Source: Acidobacteriota bacterium
Lineage (GTDB): Bacteria; Acidobacteriota; Terriglobia; Acidiferrales; UBA7541
Direction: 5' to 3'
Length of the DNA: 64,000 bases
Assembly: GCA_003223245.1 (NCBI GenBank)
Contig: QHYI01000131.1
Span: forward strand, 18,729 to 82,728
This document shows, one piece after another, positions 16,259 to 25,787 of the stretch (positions are counted from its first letter, which is position 1; each line of letters begins with the position of its first letter). The notes under the pieces are model-generated. The model did not search any database. It was given only the letters and a program-made list of their open reading frames with translations, and was not told the DNA's origin. The translations under genes were made by a program, and so were the position numbers.

Positions 16259-17796
16259 TTCTGAGGGCTGTCTTTCTTTTCCTCTGCCCCGAGGTTGCCA
16301 AAGGGCCAAAGGTTGAACGCTTTGAGTTCCTCATACACGTGCTGGGCACGCAGCATGCGCGCGGTGCGCTCCGCTGGCCATGGCGAAGCGAACCGCTCGG
16401 GCCGGTCGGCAATCCAGAAGGCCGCTAACGCCATCAACGTGGCATTGTGCGTAAGAACATCCGGCTTTTGCGCCTCCAGCGTGTCTGCTGCCGAGTGATG
16501 CGTGTACCGGTAGTCGGAAGTGTCCTGCAACATGTTGATCCCTGGCAGTCCGCCCATGGAAAACGGCAGCGTGTCGGTCCCCGATTCCACTTTGTCGTCG
16601 ACCTGCAGGGGCTGGAAATTGGCAAGCGTCTTCAAAAACGCCTGGAACGCCGGCACCAAATCGTCGCGGCCGCCCAACTGAAAACCTTTCACCGGCCCTT
16701 GTCCATAATCCAAAATCAAGTCGCCAAGATGATTGGGCAGTTCGTCTTTGTGCTGTTTGACATACGCAAAGGAGCCATCGAGCCCTTGCTCCTCGCCAGT
16801 GAACAGCACAAAGCGGATGGTGCGGCGCGGCCGTTGCCCGGAATGCACGATGGCTTCGGCAGCTCCGAGGGTTGTTGCGGTCCCCGAGCCATTGTCTGTA
16901 GTTCCCTCGGCCAAGTCCCAGGAATCGAGGTGCCCGCCGACGACTAAGATTTCTTCGGGATGTTCGCGCCCGCGAATTTCCCCCACGATATTCGCGGTCT
17001 GGACGGGACCGTTGGTAAATGTGTTCTGGACGTTGAACCGAACCCGCGGCGTAAGCCCGCGATCCAGAAAACGCTCCAACTGTCCCTGGTCTTCCGCAGT
17101 CATCGACACCACCGGAACAGCAAAATCCGCGTTGAAGCCCAGAATCCCCGTGTGCGTTAGGTTCATGCCGGCGGAACTTCCGCCGCCCTGCCCACCGATA
17201 ACCGCGATTACTCCAGCGGGGCCCGCAGCCTTGAGAAAGTCGCCGAACATCGCGAAAAGATTCATCTCGTTTTGCGTGGGCTGGCCTTTTTCCGTGACCA
17301 GCGCCACTTTGCCTTTTAGGCGCGAAATGTTTTTGATTTCGTTCTCGATGTCGAACATGTTCACTGCCACCACGTCGCCTTCGGCGCCTCTGGCCGGTGT
17401 CGAACCCGTCCAGCCCATCGCATCGATGTGCAGCTTGTGATGCACGGGGGAAAGAAGTTCGCCCTCCGCAGAACCGCGCGTCCAGCCGCGCCAGATCGTG
17501 TATTTTTCCGTGTGCACGTTTTCCAGGCCGAGGGACTTCATCTTGGCGACGCCCCACTCTTCCGCTTGGCGATCTGCCGGAGTGCCTGTCACGCGCCCGC
17601 CAATGTCGTCGCTTAACTCCTCCAGGAAACCGTAGGCGTGCGAATTGAGCAGCCCTTCGCCGGCAATGCGCACGAGCGCGGGCTTTGTGCCATCTTCGTC
17701 CGGGCCCTTTGGCGCTGCCCGATTATCCGCGCGAACTGGCAACCCCGGCAGGCTCAGGCCCGCCGCAACAAGCACACCCACGAAAATACCTCGCAT
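16255..17796 (-). CDS. Secreted M28-family zinc peptidase with PA domain
   Basis: An extracytoplasmic aminopeptidase or carboxypeptidase of the M28 family. From ATG 17796 (AGGAG 8 nt upstream) the 513-residue product has a signal peptide (MRGIFVGVLVAAGLSLPGLP) and a protease-associated domain around residues 110-270. The two-zinc catalytic domain shows GGHLDSWD with His289, TTDNGSGT, the FTGEEQGLDGS Glu pair, LILDYGQGP and a final zinc His in HHSAADT. All expected ligands are present. The frame extends to 18057, but the earlier Met codons lack a ribosome-binding site. It is divergent from the DUF3857 gene. Confidence 0.9.
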   Translation of the reverse strand: MRGIFVGVLVAAGLSLPGLPVRADNRAAPKGPDEDGTKPALVRIAGEGLLNSHAYGFLEELSDDIGGRVTGTPADRQAEEWGVAKMKSLGLENVHTEKYTIWRGWTRGSAEGELLSPVHHKLHIDAMGWTGSTPARGAEGDVVAVNMFDIENEIKNISRLKGKVALVTEKGQPTQNEMNLFAMFGDFLKAAGPAGVIAVIGGQGGGSSAGMNLTHTGILGFNADFAVPVVSMTAEDQGQLERFLDRGLTPRVRFNVQNTFTNGPVQTANIVGEIRGREHPEEILVVGGHLDSWDLAEGTTDNGSGTATTLGAAEAIVHSGQRPRRTIRFVLFTGEEQGLDGSFAYVKQHKDELPNHLGDLILDYGQGPVKGFQLGGRDDLVPAFQAFLKTLANFQPLQVDDKVESGTDTLPFSMGGLPGINMLQDTSDYRYTHHSAADTLEAQKPDVLTHNATLMALAAFWIADRPERFASPWPAERTARMLRAQHVYEELKAFNLWPFGNLGAEEKKDSPQN

Positions 17797-17959
17797 CCGC
17801 TCTCTCCTCGCGCTTTCAGCGCTCATAAAGATTACCATGCACTCAGACGCGGCTGCGGCGGGTTTGTTTCTTTGGCTGCTTCTCCGCCAGTGTTGCCGCA
17901 GCAACTGGCATCGACTCGCAGCTTTACCATGGCCACCCCTCCCTCTACACTTCTTCGGG

Positions 17960-20008
17960 ATGAAAAGGAAACTCTTCAACAGGTTCCGGCCGCGCTGTTC
18001 CAATCCGCTGAGAGCGGGCGTTTTGATAGTGGGCCTGTTGTCCGGCATCGGATGCATGGATTCGTTTGCGCAAGAGCTGCAGCAAAAACCTTTGGCTGAA
18101 CCAAAGGCCCAACGCGCGGAAAAAGCCGAGAAGGCGGATAAAGCAGAGAATCCGGCGCAAATTCAACTGCTTGAAACCGCAGTGCGATTCGAAGCCAACG
18201 GGGACAGCCACAAAGAAGTCCACGCGCTGGTGAAAATCAACAGCGAACTGGGGGTACGCCAATTCGCGCAACTCAACTTTGATTTCAACCGCTCGTTCGA
18301 ATCGATCGAGATTCCGATGGTGCGCATCACCCACGCGAACGGCGGCACGACGGACATTTTGCCGAGCGCAATCACCGACCGCCCCAATCCCGCCGTCGTG
18401 AATGCTCCCGCGTATCAGGACGTCCGCATTAAATCCATACGCATCCTCGGCCTTCAGCCCGGCGACACGCTCGAATATCGCGTCACCCGAACCGTATCGC
18501 ACCATCCCCTTGCGCCTCAGTTCTGGCTTGACCATTCTTTTGACCGCTCCGGCGTGGTCTCGCGCGAAATCTTCGAACTCGATCTGCCCTCGCCGTCGAG
18601 CCTGCGCATTCAAATCAACCCAGAGACTCCACCCGATGAGCCTCCTGCCCGCTCAAACGAAAAAGGCGAGCGAATTGTCTACCACTGGACCAGGAAACAG
18701 TCTCCTGAATCTGGCAAAGAACCGGCCAAATCGGCGCCTGATATTTCTCTGACTACCTTTTCATCCTGGAATCAGCTGGCGGACCGGCTTGCCGTTTTGT
18801 TGATCCCTTCGGAACAAGAGTCGCGGCAGCTTTACGACAAAGCCCTTTCCATCACCTCCAAAGAGGCGAATGGCGATCAAAAAATGTCAGACTTCTACGA
18901 CTTCGTCTCAAAGAAGATTCGCACCGTGGATCTGCCGCTTGGCGCCACGGGATTCCGTCACCGGAAACCCGCCGACATCTTTGCCGGGAATTACGCAACT
19001 GCCGAAGACAAGTTCGTTCTCTTCGCGGCACTAGCCAACAACTTCTTCGGCCCCGCGCACCTGGGCTTCGCTTCCAGTTCGGGAACCGTTGGCGCCAAGG
19101 ACCTTCCTTCGCCGGCGAAGTTCGATCATCTCCTCACGATGTCGGGCGACCCTTCGGTAAGTTTCTGGATGGACCTGAACATGGAGGTTGCGCCCTTTCT
19201 CATGATTCCGTCGCAATTCCGCAACAAGGCCGTTTTTGTGGTGGGCCCAGCTGTCGAAAACAGATGGGGGACTGTCGTGGGATCGTTCCCTTTTCCCGGA
19301 AGACAGCACGTGCTTGTAGATGCCGCGCTCTCCGCACAAGGAACACTCGCCGCCAAAGTTCATTACATGATGCGGGGGGACAACGAATTAGCGCTGCGCG
19401 TGGCGTTCCACCAATCCGCAAAAGGAAAATGGAAGGAGCTGGCCCAGCTGCTCTCGCTCACGGACGGCTTTCGCGGGCAAGTGACCAGCGCCAACGTGTC
19501 GGATCCCTACGCCACTAAAGAGCCGTTTAGCGTTGAGTACGAGTTGACTCAACCAAAATTCGTGGATTGGTCGTCGAAGAAAACCGTGCGCATTCCCGCG
19601 CTGCTGCCGCAACTGGGTTTGCCCGATCCACCCGCGTGGTCCGCGTCGGGCGCGGCAAACGCTCCCATCGAGCTTGGTACGCCGCTCCAAGTCGAGACGA
19701 GCATGACCCTGCATCTTCCTCCGGGCACCAAGGTCAGTACTCCGGCTGGCACATCGGTCGAACGCGACTATGCCACATACGCCTCACAATATTCTGCGAA
19801 CGGTTCGACGATTACCGCGTCCCGCCACATCAAATTCATTTTGAGAGAAGTGCCCGGCGATCGCGCGGCTGACTACAATGCCTTCCGCAACGCTGTTCAG
19901 AGCGACGAGGCCCAGGATTTCACGCTCGAACGGACCGAAACCGCTCCATCAAAAACAAATTCGGCGGCGCCAACCGGCGCGCCACAAAAGGTTCCGCCCA
20001 AACGTTAG
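17960..20008 (+). CDS. DUF3857 / transglutaminase-like exported protein
   Basis: Function unknown; DUF3857 proteins are large secreted proteins with a beta-rich N-terminal domain followed by a transglutaminase-like fold. From ATG 17960 the 682-residue product has an N-terminal hydrophobic segment (AGVLIVGLLSGIGCMDSFAQ), which may be a signal or lipoprotein-like anchor. A charged repeat follows (QRAEKAEKADKAENPAQ). DUF3857 is recognised by IRILGLQPGDTLEYRVTRTV and FWLDHSFDRSGVVSREIFEL. The transglutaminase-like part (YDFVSKKIRTVDLPL) lacks an obvious catalytic Cys. The frame opens at 17645, inside the peptidase gene, so the start is uncertain. Confidence 0.8.
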   Translation: MKRKLFNRFRPRCSNPLRAGVLIVGLLSGIGCMDSFAQELQQKPLAEPKAQRAEKAEKADKAENPAQIQLLETAVRFEANGDSHKEVHALVKINSELGVRQFAQLNFDFNRSFESIEIPMVRITHANGGTTDILPSAITDRPNPAVVNAPAYQDVRIKSIRILGLQPGDTLEYRVTRTVSHHPLAPQFWLDHSFDRSGVVSREIFELDLPSPSSLRIQINPETPPDEPPARSNEKGERIVYHWTRKQSPESGKEPAKSAPDISLTTFSSWNQLADRLAVLLIPSEQESRQLYDKALSITSKEANGDQKMSDFYDFVSKKIRTVDLPLGATGFRHRKPADIFAGNYATAEDKFVLFAALANNFFGPAHLGFASSSGTVGAKDLPSPAKFDHLLTMSGDPSVSFWMDLNMEVAPFLMIPSQFRNKAVFVVGPAVENRWGTVVGSFPFPGRQHVLVDAALSAQGTLAAKVHYMMRGDNELALRVAFHQSAKGKWKELAQLLSLTDGFRGQVTSANVSDPYATKEPFSVEYELTQPKFVDWSSKKTVRIPALLPQLGLPDPPAWSASGAANAPIELGTPLQVETSMTLHLPPGTKVSTPAGTSVERDYATYASQYSANGSTITASRHIKFILREVPGDRAADYNAFRNAVQSDEAQDFTLERTETAPSKTNSAAPTGAPQKVPPKR

Positions 20009-20013
20009 AAATC

Positions 20014-20589
20014 TTACTTAATCTCCAGAATCTCTTTTTCTTTGGCGGCAGAAAGGTCTTCGATCTTCTTCGTTTCCGAGTGCGTGAACTTCTCCATCTC
20101 TTCGAGGGCGCGCTTTTGTTCGTCCTGGCTGATTTTCTTTTCCTTTTCGAGCTTATCGATGGCTTCCTTGATGTCGCGGCGGATGTTGCGCACGGCGGTG
20201 CGATGGTTCTCCAGGATTTTGTGGAGATGCTTGACAATTTCCTTGCGTCGTTCCTCGGTAGGCGCGGGCATCGGCACGCGAATCACTTTTCCATCGTTCG
20301 TAGGATTCAACCCGAGTTCGGAAGCGCGAATCGCTTTGTCGATGAGCGGAACCACGCTGGGGTCCCATGGCGCAATCACCAGCAACGTCGCCTCGGGGAC
20401 CGTAACAGTCCCCAATTGGTTCACAGGCATCGGCGTGCCGTGGTAATCCACGCGTATCGAGTCAAGAACGGCCGCGTTCGCGCGTCCCGTGCGCAGGGTG
20501 GCAAGCTCTTTGCGGAAATCCTCGACCGCTTTTTCCATGCGCGTCCTGGCTGCCGCCATCGCGTCTTTGGTTGTTGCAATTGTCGTCAT
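20014..20589 (-). CDS. frr: Ribosome recycling factor
   Basis: Splits post-termination ribosomes together with EF-G. The 191-residue product has the expected length and sequence: MEKAVEDFRKELATLRTGRA near residue 18, DYHGTPMPVNQLGTVTVPEA, IRVPMPAPTEERRKE and the long terminal helix hairpin with DEQKRALEEMEKFT. It is the last gene of the minus-strand translation cluster, 109 bp after pyrH, and its stop lies 5 bp from the stop of the convergent DUF3857 gene. Confidence 0.98.
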   Translation of the reverse strand: MTTIATTKDAMAAARTRMEKAVEDFRKELATLRTGRANAAVLDSIRVDYHGTPMPVNQLGTVTVPEATLLVIAPWDPSVVPLIDKAIRASELGLNPTNDGKVIRVPMPAPTEERRKEIVKHLHKILENHRTAVRNIRRDIKEAIDKLEKEKKISQDEQKRALEEMEKFTHSETKKIEDLSAAKEKEILEIK

Positions 20590-20698
20590 TTTTCAAGCCC
20601 TCAGTCTTCAGTAGATGGAAATCGGAAATTTGAAATTAGAAAAGAAAACCAAGCCCGCGCAAGTATCCATTTTCTATTTTCTGATTTCCAATCTCCAA

Positions 20699-21457
20699 TT
20701 AAGCTGGCGTTACCTTCGAGCCCACGCGCTCGCCCAGCACCACGCGCTTGATGTTGCCCGGCCGGTTCATGTTGAAGACCACGATGGGCATGCCGTTGTC
20801 CATGCACAGCGAAATCGCGGTTGAATCCATCACTTTCAGATTCTGGCTCAGCACTTCGCGGTAGGAAATCGCCGCGAAAAATCGCGCGTCCGGAAACTGT
20901 TCGGGATCCGCGTCATAGATACCCTCAACCCGTGTGGCCTTGAGGATCGCGTCCGCTTTGATTTCCATCGCGCGCAACGCTGCCGCGGTGTCTGTTGAAA
21001 AATACGGGTTCCCTGTTCCCGCAGCGAAAATGACCACGCGGCCCTTTTCCAAATGGCGCATGGCGCGGCGCCGGATGAACGGCTCACAAACCTCTTTCAT
21101 TTCGATGGCGCTCAGCACGCGCGTGAACACGCCTTCTTTTTCCAGCGCATCCTGCAAGGCCAGGGCGTTGATGACCGTCGCCAGCATGCCCATGTAATCG
21201 CCGGTGGCACGATCGATCTCAAAACCTTTTTGCCGCGCGCCGCGAAAGATGTTCCCGCCGCCGACCATGATCGCGGTTTCTACCCCGAGCGCGTCCACGT
21301 CTTTCAACTCGCGCGCGATGGACAGAATTGTTTCACCGTGAATGCCGAAACCTTGCGGTCCCTGAAACGCTTCGCCGGAAAGTTTTAGTAAGATGCGGCG
21401 ATAAGCTGGCTTGTGTTTCTTCGCAACTCGAGTGATGCCATTCTTCTTCGAGGCCAT
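20699..21457 (-). CDS. pyrH: Uridylate kinase (UMP kinase)
   Basis: Phosphorylates UMP to UDP for pyrimidine nucleotide synthesis. The 252-residue hexameric-type enzyme has [14 protein letters not shown] near residue 20, the [10 protein letters not shown] substrate loop, [39 protein letters not shown] and [10 protein letters not shown]. The first 15 basic residues are an extension compared with E. coli. Its usual partners tsf and frr flank it here, although a FecR-like gene is placed between tsf and pyrH. Confidence 0.98.
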   Translation of the reverse strand: MASKKNGITRVAKKHKPAYRRILLKLSGEAFQGPQGFGIHGETILSIARELKDVDALGVETAIMVGGGNIFRGARQKGFEIDRATGDYMGMLATVINALALQDALEKEGVFTRVLSAIEMKEVCEPFIRRRAMRHLEKGRVVIFAAGTGNPYFSTDTAAALRAMEIKADAILKATRVEGIYDADPEQFPDARFFAAISYREVLSQNLKVMDSTAISLCMDNGMPIVVFNMNRPGNIKRVVLGERVGSKVTPA

Positions 21458-21728
21458 GAGTCTCCGATTTACGTCTCCAAAATCCTCGGAATTGTAGCAA
21501 ACTCCGCTCGCTCTCGCACAACGCGATCAGGGGAAGGCGAACGGAGGCTACCTTGGCATCTTTCGAGCGCAGCAGGCCCTCCTGAGACGGGCCTGTTCGA
21601 GGGGCTCGGGCTGCGGGTATGTGAAACAACCTTGGCGCAAAATCGGCTCCAAGCGCGCAAGTGCAAAACGGGCTCGACCGCGGTTCATGCGATCGAGCCC
21701 GCAGGAGGGGAGCTGCTTGTGACACAAC

Positions 21729-22835
21729 TCAGTGCCGATGAAATCCGCCGCCGTGGAAACTACCGCCGTGGAAACCGCCGCCATGGAAGCCTCCGCCGCC
21801 TGCTCTAAAGCCTCCGTGGATGCCGCCTCCGCCGAAACCACGTACACCGGGGAACCTGGCCCCGGAATGAAATCCACCCGAAGAACCTGGTCCGCGGTAA
21901 ATGCCGCTAGCGTATTTGGGGCTTGTGACATAGTGCGTTCCGGGTCCCCAGTTGTGGTTGTTGGGGCTGAAGTGGTAGCGGACACCAGGGTGGTAGCCGC
22001 TGACAAAAACCCCGTAATACGGCGCGTTATAGACAAACCACGGCGAATAGAATCCCCAGCCAAATGGGCTGTAAAAGATTCCGTCGCCGGGGATGAAAGT
22101 GAAGCAGTCAAAACAAGGATCCCAATACCAGCCAAAGCCCCACCAACCGGGACCCCAAGGACCCCATCCGTTAACCGCATAGAGGCCGGCCGCATTGACG
22201 TTGGCCTCCGCTACATAAGCGGAGCGCAAGCTGCTCCAGCGGTACAGGTCACTACCGTAGTAGGATTTCTTGTCGAACTTGCGGGCCTTGAGTTGCTCCC
22301 CGGCTTCCAAGGGCACTTCGCGTCCGCCCTTGACGTCCATATGCCGGTCATCGTATTGAACGCGGACTTTTCCATCAAAAACACGAAGCTCCGCTTGCCC
22401 CAAATCAAAATCGTAAAGGCCGGTCTTCAAAAGTCTTGTCGTTTCGCCCGCCGCCTCGACGCGAATATCGTTTTCGGGGTGGATTTCGGCGACCTCAAAC
22501 ATTGCGTGGCCTTGATTGAGGCCGACTTCCGTATCCGTCAAACTGGACGATATCATTCTTACCGAGCTGTTGTCGTCGACGCGCAGAAACACGCCAGGCG
22601 TCAGCAGAATTTCCGCTTTGCCTTTTGCGGTCCTGAGCGATTCACCGGTCTGGAGTTCTGCCGACCCGATGGATTTGGAGCTTAAGGGCTCCGAGCCAAT
22701 ATAAACCGCCCCTTCCAGGTAATTGATTGTTCCGGGCATGGCTGGTTCAGGGCTTGTATCGCACGCCCAGGCGGGAACAGATAAAGTCGCTGCCAGGAAG
22801 AACCCGGCAATTCCTGCCAGCTGATGGAGTCTCAT
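21729..22835 (-). CDS. FecR-domain exported protein with Trp/Tyr-rich and Gly/His-rich tail
   Basis: Function unknown. The 368-residue product has a signal peptide ending in PAWACDTSP. FecR-like beta repeats follow (GTINYLEGAVYIG, ELQTGESLRTAKGKAEILL, VFLRVDDNSSVRMI, ENDIRVEAAGETTRLLKTG). Next comes a membrane- or surface-type aromatic stretch (GWGPWGPGWWGFGWYWDP) and finally a Gly/His repeat tail (FHGGGFHGGSFHGGGFHRH). The His tail could bind metal ions (inference). GAGGAGG precedes the ATG. It interrupts the usual tsf-pyrH order, and a terminator after tsf suggests it has its own promoter. Confidence 0.85.
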   Translation of the reverse strand: MRLHQLAGIAGFFLAATLSVPAWACDTSPEPAMPGTINYLEGAVYIGSEPLSSKSIGSAELQTGESLRTAKGKAEILLTPGVFLRVDDNSSVRMISSSLTDTEVGLNQGHAMFEVAEIHPENDIRVEAAGETTRLLKTGLYDFDLGQAELRVFDGKVRVQYDDRHMDVKGGREVPLEAGEQLKARKFDKKSYYGSDLYRWSSLRSAYVAEANVNAAGLYAVNGWGPWGPGWWGFGWYWDPCFDCFTFIPGDGIFYSPFGWGFYSPWFVYNAPYYGVFVSGYHPGVRYHFSPNNHNWGPGTHYVTSPKYASGIYRGPGSSGGFHSGARFPGVRGFGGGGIHGGFRAGGGGFHGGGFHGGSFHGGGFHRH

Positions 22836-23051
22836 CGTGCTACCTCCTCAGCCAACACCTTCTCATCACTCATATGTTTAGATGGGTTTGCGAAGATGTA
22901 CGTTGCGTCTTGTTAATGATACCGTCCGAGACCATCGGGCGTACTCTGGAGGGAAGCCAATATCAAAAGGTCAGCACTCGGACTTCTGCCTGGATTAAAG
23001 TTCGGCCATTTTTGCAGGTTGCGCGGCGCGGGAACAGCGCGCTTCGCCTGC

Positions 23052-23087
23052 AAACAAAAAGAGCGTTCCAGTTGCGCTAGAACGCTC
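23052..23087 (-). terminator. Intrinsic terminator after tsf
   Basis: On the minus strand GAGCGTTC and GAACGCTC (23080-23087 and 23061-23068) form an 8-bp stem with an 11-nt loop, followed by TTTTTGTTT. It begins 25 bp after the tsf stop, so rpsB-tsf transcripts should end here, separating them from the FecR-pyrH-frr group. Confidence 0.85.
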
Positions 23088-23111
23088 TAAAACATCTTGT
23101 TTGGCTGCTCG

Positions 23112-23774
23112 TTAAGGTTTTGCAGGAGCGGCTTCCGGACCTGCGGAAGGCCCGCCGCTCACTTCGCCGACTTTGAAGCGCACAAAGCGCCGGATGGAAA
23201 TGTTCTCCCCAAGCTTGGCCACCGCTTGAGAAATCATTTCGCCGATTGTTATGCTTTCGTCTTTGATGTAATGCTGCTCGTAGAGGCAGTTCTCCTCGTA
23301 AAACTTTTCCATCTTGCCAGCGACGATTTTCTCGACGACCTGGGGTGGCTTGCCGGAAGCCAGCGCCTGGGCGCGATAGATTTCGCGTTCCTTCTCGAGC
23401 ATGTCCGGCGTGACTTCCTCGCGGCGCACGTAGCGCGGATCGAGCGCGGCGATGTGCATGGCGATGTCGTGCGAAAGTTGTTGGAACGCCTCGGTGCGGG
23501 CCACGAAGTCCGATTCGCAGTTCAGCTCTACGATCACGCCGATCTTTCCTCCGGCATGAATATAGCTCCCGACGAGCCCTTCGCTGGCTTCGCGCTGCGC
23601 CTTTTTCGCGGCAGCCGCCTGACCTTTCTTGCGCAGAATCTCGATGGCCTTCTCGATGTTTCCGTTCGCTTCTACTAGAGCCGCGCGGCAGTCACTGAAG
23701 CCGGCCCCGGTCCGCTCGCGTAGCTCTTTCACTAGCTTGGCTGGAATTTCCATAGCGGTGTTTGGTGTACTCAT
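23112..23774 (-). CDS. tsf: Elongation factor Ts (short form)
   Basis: Guanine nucleotide exchange factor for EF-Tu. The 220-residue product has the EF-Ts start [22 protein letters not shown] and [22 protein letters not shown]. It also has [19 protein letters not shown] with the TDFVAR-equivalent motif, and ends in [23 protein letters not shown]. It is the short type found in e.g. Thermus, lacking the second core subdomain of E. coli EF-Ts (283 residues). The ATG at 23774 has AAGGA 8 nt upstream; MEIPAK at 23753 is an alternative. It follows rpsB with a 140-bp gap containing a GC-rich hairpin. Confidence 0.96.
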   Translation of the reverse strand: MSTPNTAMEIPAKLVKELRERTGAGFSDCRAALVEANGNIEKAIEILRKKGQAAAAKKAQREASEGLVGSYIHAGGKIGVIVELNCESDFVARTEAFQQLSHDIAMHIAALDPRYVRREEVTPDMLEKEREIYRAQALASGKPPQVVEKIVAGKMEKFYEENCLYEQHYIKDESITIGEMISQAVAKLGENISIRRFVRFKVGEVSGGPSAGPEAAPAKP

Positions 23775-23834
23775 CCTTCTTTTCCTTGTCCTTGCTCTCT
23801 AAATTCTTGTTGCCTGCCACTTCCTGTTCTTGCA

Positions 23835-23868
23835 AAACGGCCCGCCCCCGAGCCGTCCGGGGCGGGCC
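23835..23868 (-). terminator. GC-rich hairpin with T-tract between rpsB and tsf
   Basis: On the minus strand GGCCCGCCCC (23868-23859) pairs with GGGGCGGGCC (23848-23839) around ~10 nt and is followed by GTTTTGC. The stem is very stable but the T-tract short. It may act as a partial terminator or attenuator that lowers tsf relative to rpsB, or as an RNA-stability element. Confidence 0.5.
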
Positions 23869-23914
23869 ACTAGAAATTCCCACCCACGCCGCCTGCCGTT
23901 GGCAGGCAGGTTCT

Positions 23915-24784
23915 TTAGCGCTCTTCTTCGTCCGGAGGCACGGTGGTCTCCGCGCCTTCTACCTGGGCTTCCGCGCCTTCCACGTAGTCGCCTTCCTGCT
24001 TTTCGTATTGTTCGTATGCGCTGGTGTCCACGTACTCGACACCCTCGACCAGGGCTTGGTCTTCCGCTGACTTCTGCTCCGCCACCTGAGATTGCTGATA
24101 GGCGTTGCGTCCCTCGGCGACAGCATCCGCAATCTTTGTGGTAAACAGCCGAATGGCGCGCAACGCGTCGTCATTTCCCGGAATGATCCAGTCCACTACG
24201 TCCGGGTCGCAATTCGTGTCCACCACAGCGACCACGGGAACGCCCATGCGGCGCGCTTCCTTCACAGCGATTTCTTCGGCGTTTGAGTCGACCACAAACA
24301 TGGCGTCCGGCAACTGCGTCATGTTCTCAATACCTTCCAAATTTTGGTGGAGATGCTTCATCTCGCGGTCCAGGCGCGCGCGTTCTTTCTTGGAGAGTTG
24401 TTCCATGCGCCCGTCTTCGGTCATGGCTTTCAAAAGTTTCAAGCGCTTGATGGATTTCTGCAGCGTGGCCCAGTTGGTCAGCGTCCCGCCCAGCCATCGG
24501 TGATTTACGAAATAGGCCCCGCAGCGCTTGGCCTCTTCAGCCACGGCTTCCTGGGCTTGGCGCTTGGTACCCACAAACAAAACGGTTCTGCCTTGAGCGG
24601 AAATATCGCTCACGAAGCGGCTCGCTTCGCGAAACATTTTTAAGGTTTTCTGAAGGTCGATAATGTGGATGCCGTTGCGTTCCCCGAAAATATATTCTTT
24701 CATTTTCGGATTCCAGCGGCGCGTCTGGTGACCGAAGTGGACTCCGGCCTCCAGCAACTCTTTCATCGTGATTTCTACTGCCAA
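23915..24784 (-). CDS. rpsB: 30S ribosomal protein S2
   Basis: S2 of the small ribosomal subunit. From TTG 24784 the 289-residue product begins [20 protein letters not shown], followed by [58 protein letters not shown] and [20 protein letters not shown]. The C-terminus is extended by ~45 acidic residues ([20 protein letters not shown]) beyond the E. coli protein. The TTG was chosen because TTTAGGAGG ends 4 nt before it; the frame continues upstream to 24877 without S2-like sequence. Confidence 0.95.
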   Translation of the reverse strand: MAVEITMKELLEAGVHFGHQTRRWNPKMKEYIFGERNGIHIIDLQKTLKMFREASRFVSDISAQGRTVLFVGTKRQAQEAVAEEAKRCGAYFVNHRWLGGTLTNWATLQKSIKRLKLLKAMTEDGRMEQLSKKERARLDREMKHLHQNLEGIENMTQLPDAMFVVDSNAEEIAVKEARRMGVPVVAVVDTNCDPDVVDWIIPGNDDALRAIRLFTTKIADAVAEGRNAYQQSQVAEQKSAEDQALVEGVEYVDTSAYEQYEKQEGDYVEGAEAQVEGAETTVPPDEEER

Positions 24785-24833
24785 GTTCCCTCCTAAAGAA
24801 ATTGCTGTTTGCGGCAGCGCGTTGGACGGGGCT

Positions 24834-25067
24834 TCCCGGTAAGAACCGGGACGCAAAAACCGAGCAAGACCCGCCACTACAACTGCAGAACAGCCTTCTT
24901 GCCGGCAGCTTGCCGGCCATGATCTCGGTCAGAGCCTGTGCTCTCACCGGAGCTCTTGTGTAGCAGCGGCTTTGGGCCGCTGCCTTGCGCCTGCCTCAGA
25001 AGGCAGCCGCAACTGAATCGAGCGGGAATAAACCCGCTGCTAGAAAACCCCGCGCCGCATCAGGCGC
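24834..25067 (-). promoter_or_regulatory. Cluster of seven stem-loops between rpsI and rpsB
   Basis: The 326-bp spacer is packed with small perfect hairpins at 24834-24851, 24901-24917 (GCCGGCA/TGCCGGC), 24931-24944, 24963-24983 (GCAGCGGC/GCCGCTGC), 24991-25006 (CTGCCT/AGGCAG), 25021-25038 (AGCGGG/CCCGCT) and 25052-25067. No gene is supported here. It would be the 5' leader of rpsB mRNA or an rpsI-rpsB intercistronic region. S2 leaders are known to be autoregulatory in some bacteria, but I cannot match a known class; an accumulation of small palindromic repeats is the alternative. Confidence 0.5.
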
Positions 25068-25110
25068 TCGTTCACGCCAAGAGCAAGCGGCAGCAAAGCG
25101 CACTCCAAAA

Positions 25111-25530
25111 CTAGCGCTTGGTGAACTGGAAGCGCTTGCGCGCGCCCTTTTGCCCGTACTTCTTGCGCTCCTTCATCCGGGAATCGCGCGTCAAAAATCC
25201 GTTCTTCCGCAGCGACGGCCGTAGCTCAGCATTGAATCGTGCAATCGCGCGAGACAATCCCATGCGCACCGCGCCAGCCTGTCCGCCTATGCCTCCACCA
25301 ACGGCGCTCACAACTACCTCTACTTGGTCGGTCAAGTTAGTGAACTTCAACGGCTCGGTCGCCTCGTGCTTCCAAGCATGATTCGGAAAATATTGCTCGA
25401 CGGGGCGGTCGTTCACCGTGAATTTGCCCGAACCCGCGCGAAGAAATACGCGCGCGATGGCCTCCTTGCGCCGTCCAGTTCCCATAAACCAGGTTTGCGT
25501 GCCCGCCAGGGGCGTACCTGCTGTGCTCAA
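25111..25530 (-). CDS. rpsI: 30S ribosomal protein S9
   Basis: S9 of the small ribosomal subunit. From TTG 25530 the product is 139 residues: MSTAGTPLAG, then FMGTGRRKEAIARVFLRAGSG, FTVNDRPVEQYFP, VVVSAVGGGIGGQAGAVRMG and the conserved C-terminus KYGQKGARKRFQFTKR, whose last Arg contacts P-site tRNA. The TTG follows AGGAGG by 4 nt, the same arrangement as in rpsB; the frame extends to 25644 without conserved sequence. rplM normally lies just upstream, but here 346 bp with a dispersed repeat separates them. Confidence 0.96.
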   Translation of the reverse strand: MSTAGTPLAGTQTWFMGTGRRKEAIARVFLRAGSGKFTVNDRPVEQYFPNHAWKHEATEPLKFTNLTDQVEVVVSAVGGGIGGQAGAVRMGLSRAIARFNAELRPSLRKNGFLTRDSRMKERKKYGQKGARKRFQFTKR

Positions 25531-25787
25531 CGTTCCTCCTGACTCTGAAAAACCAGAAACCGTGGCCCGGGCTGCTGGATCGTTCAATGGCTCGCGGCGC
25601 CCACCAATGGCACCGAGACCTGGCAACAGCCCCAGACACCCCACGCTTTGGACTGCTCCACGCCTAGCTGATTCCCCGCGAAGGCCTGCACCGGACCCAC
25701 GTAGATAGGAACAGCAACGTGCGGAAAAACAACAAATCTCTTCTACAGCTGGGCGTCTACCGACCTACTAGCCCCCCGCCACTTTTG

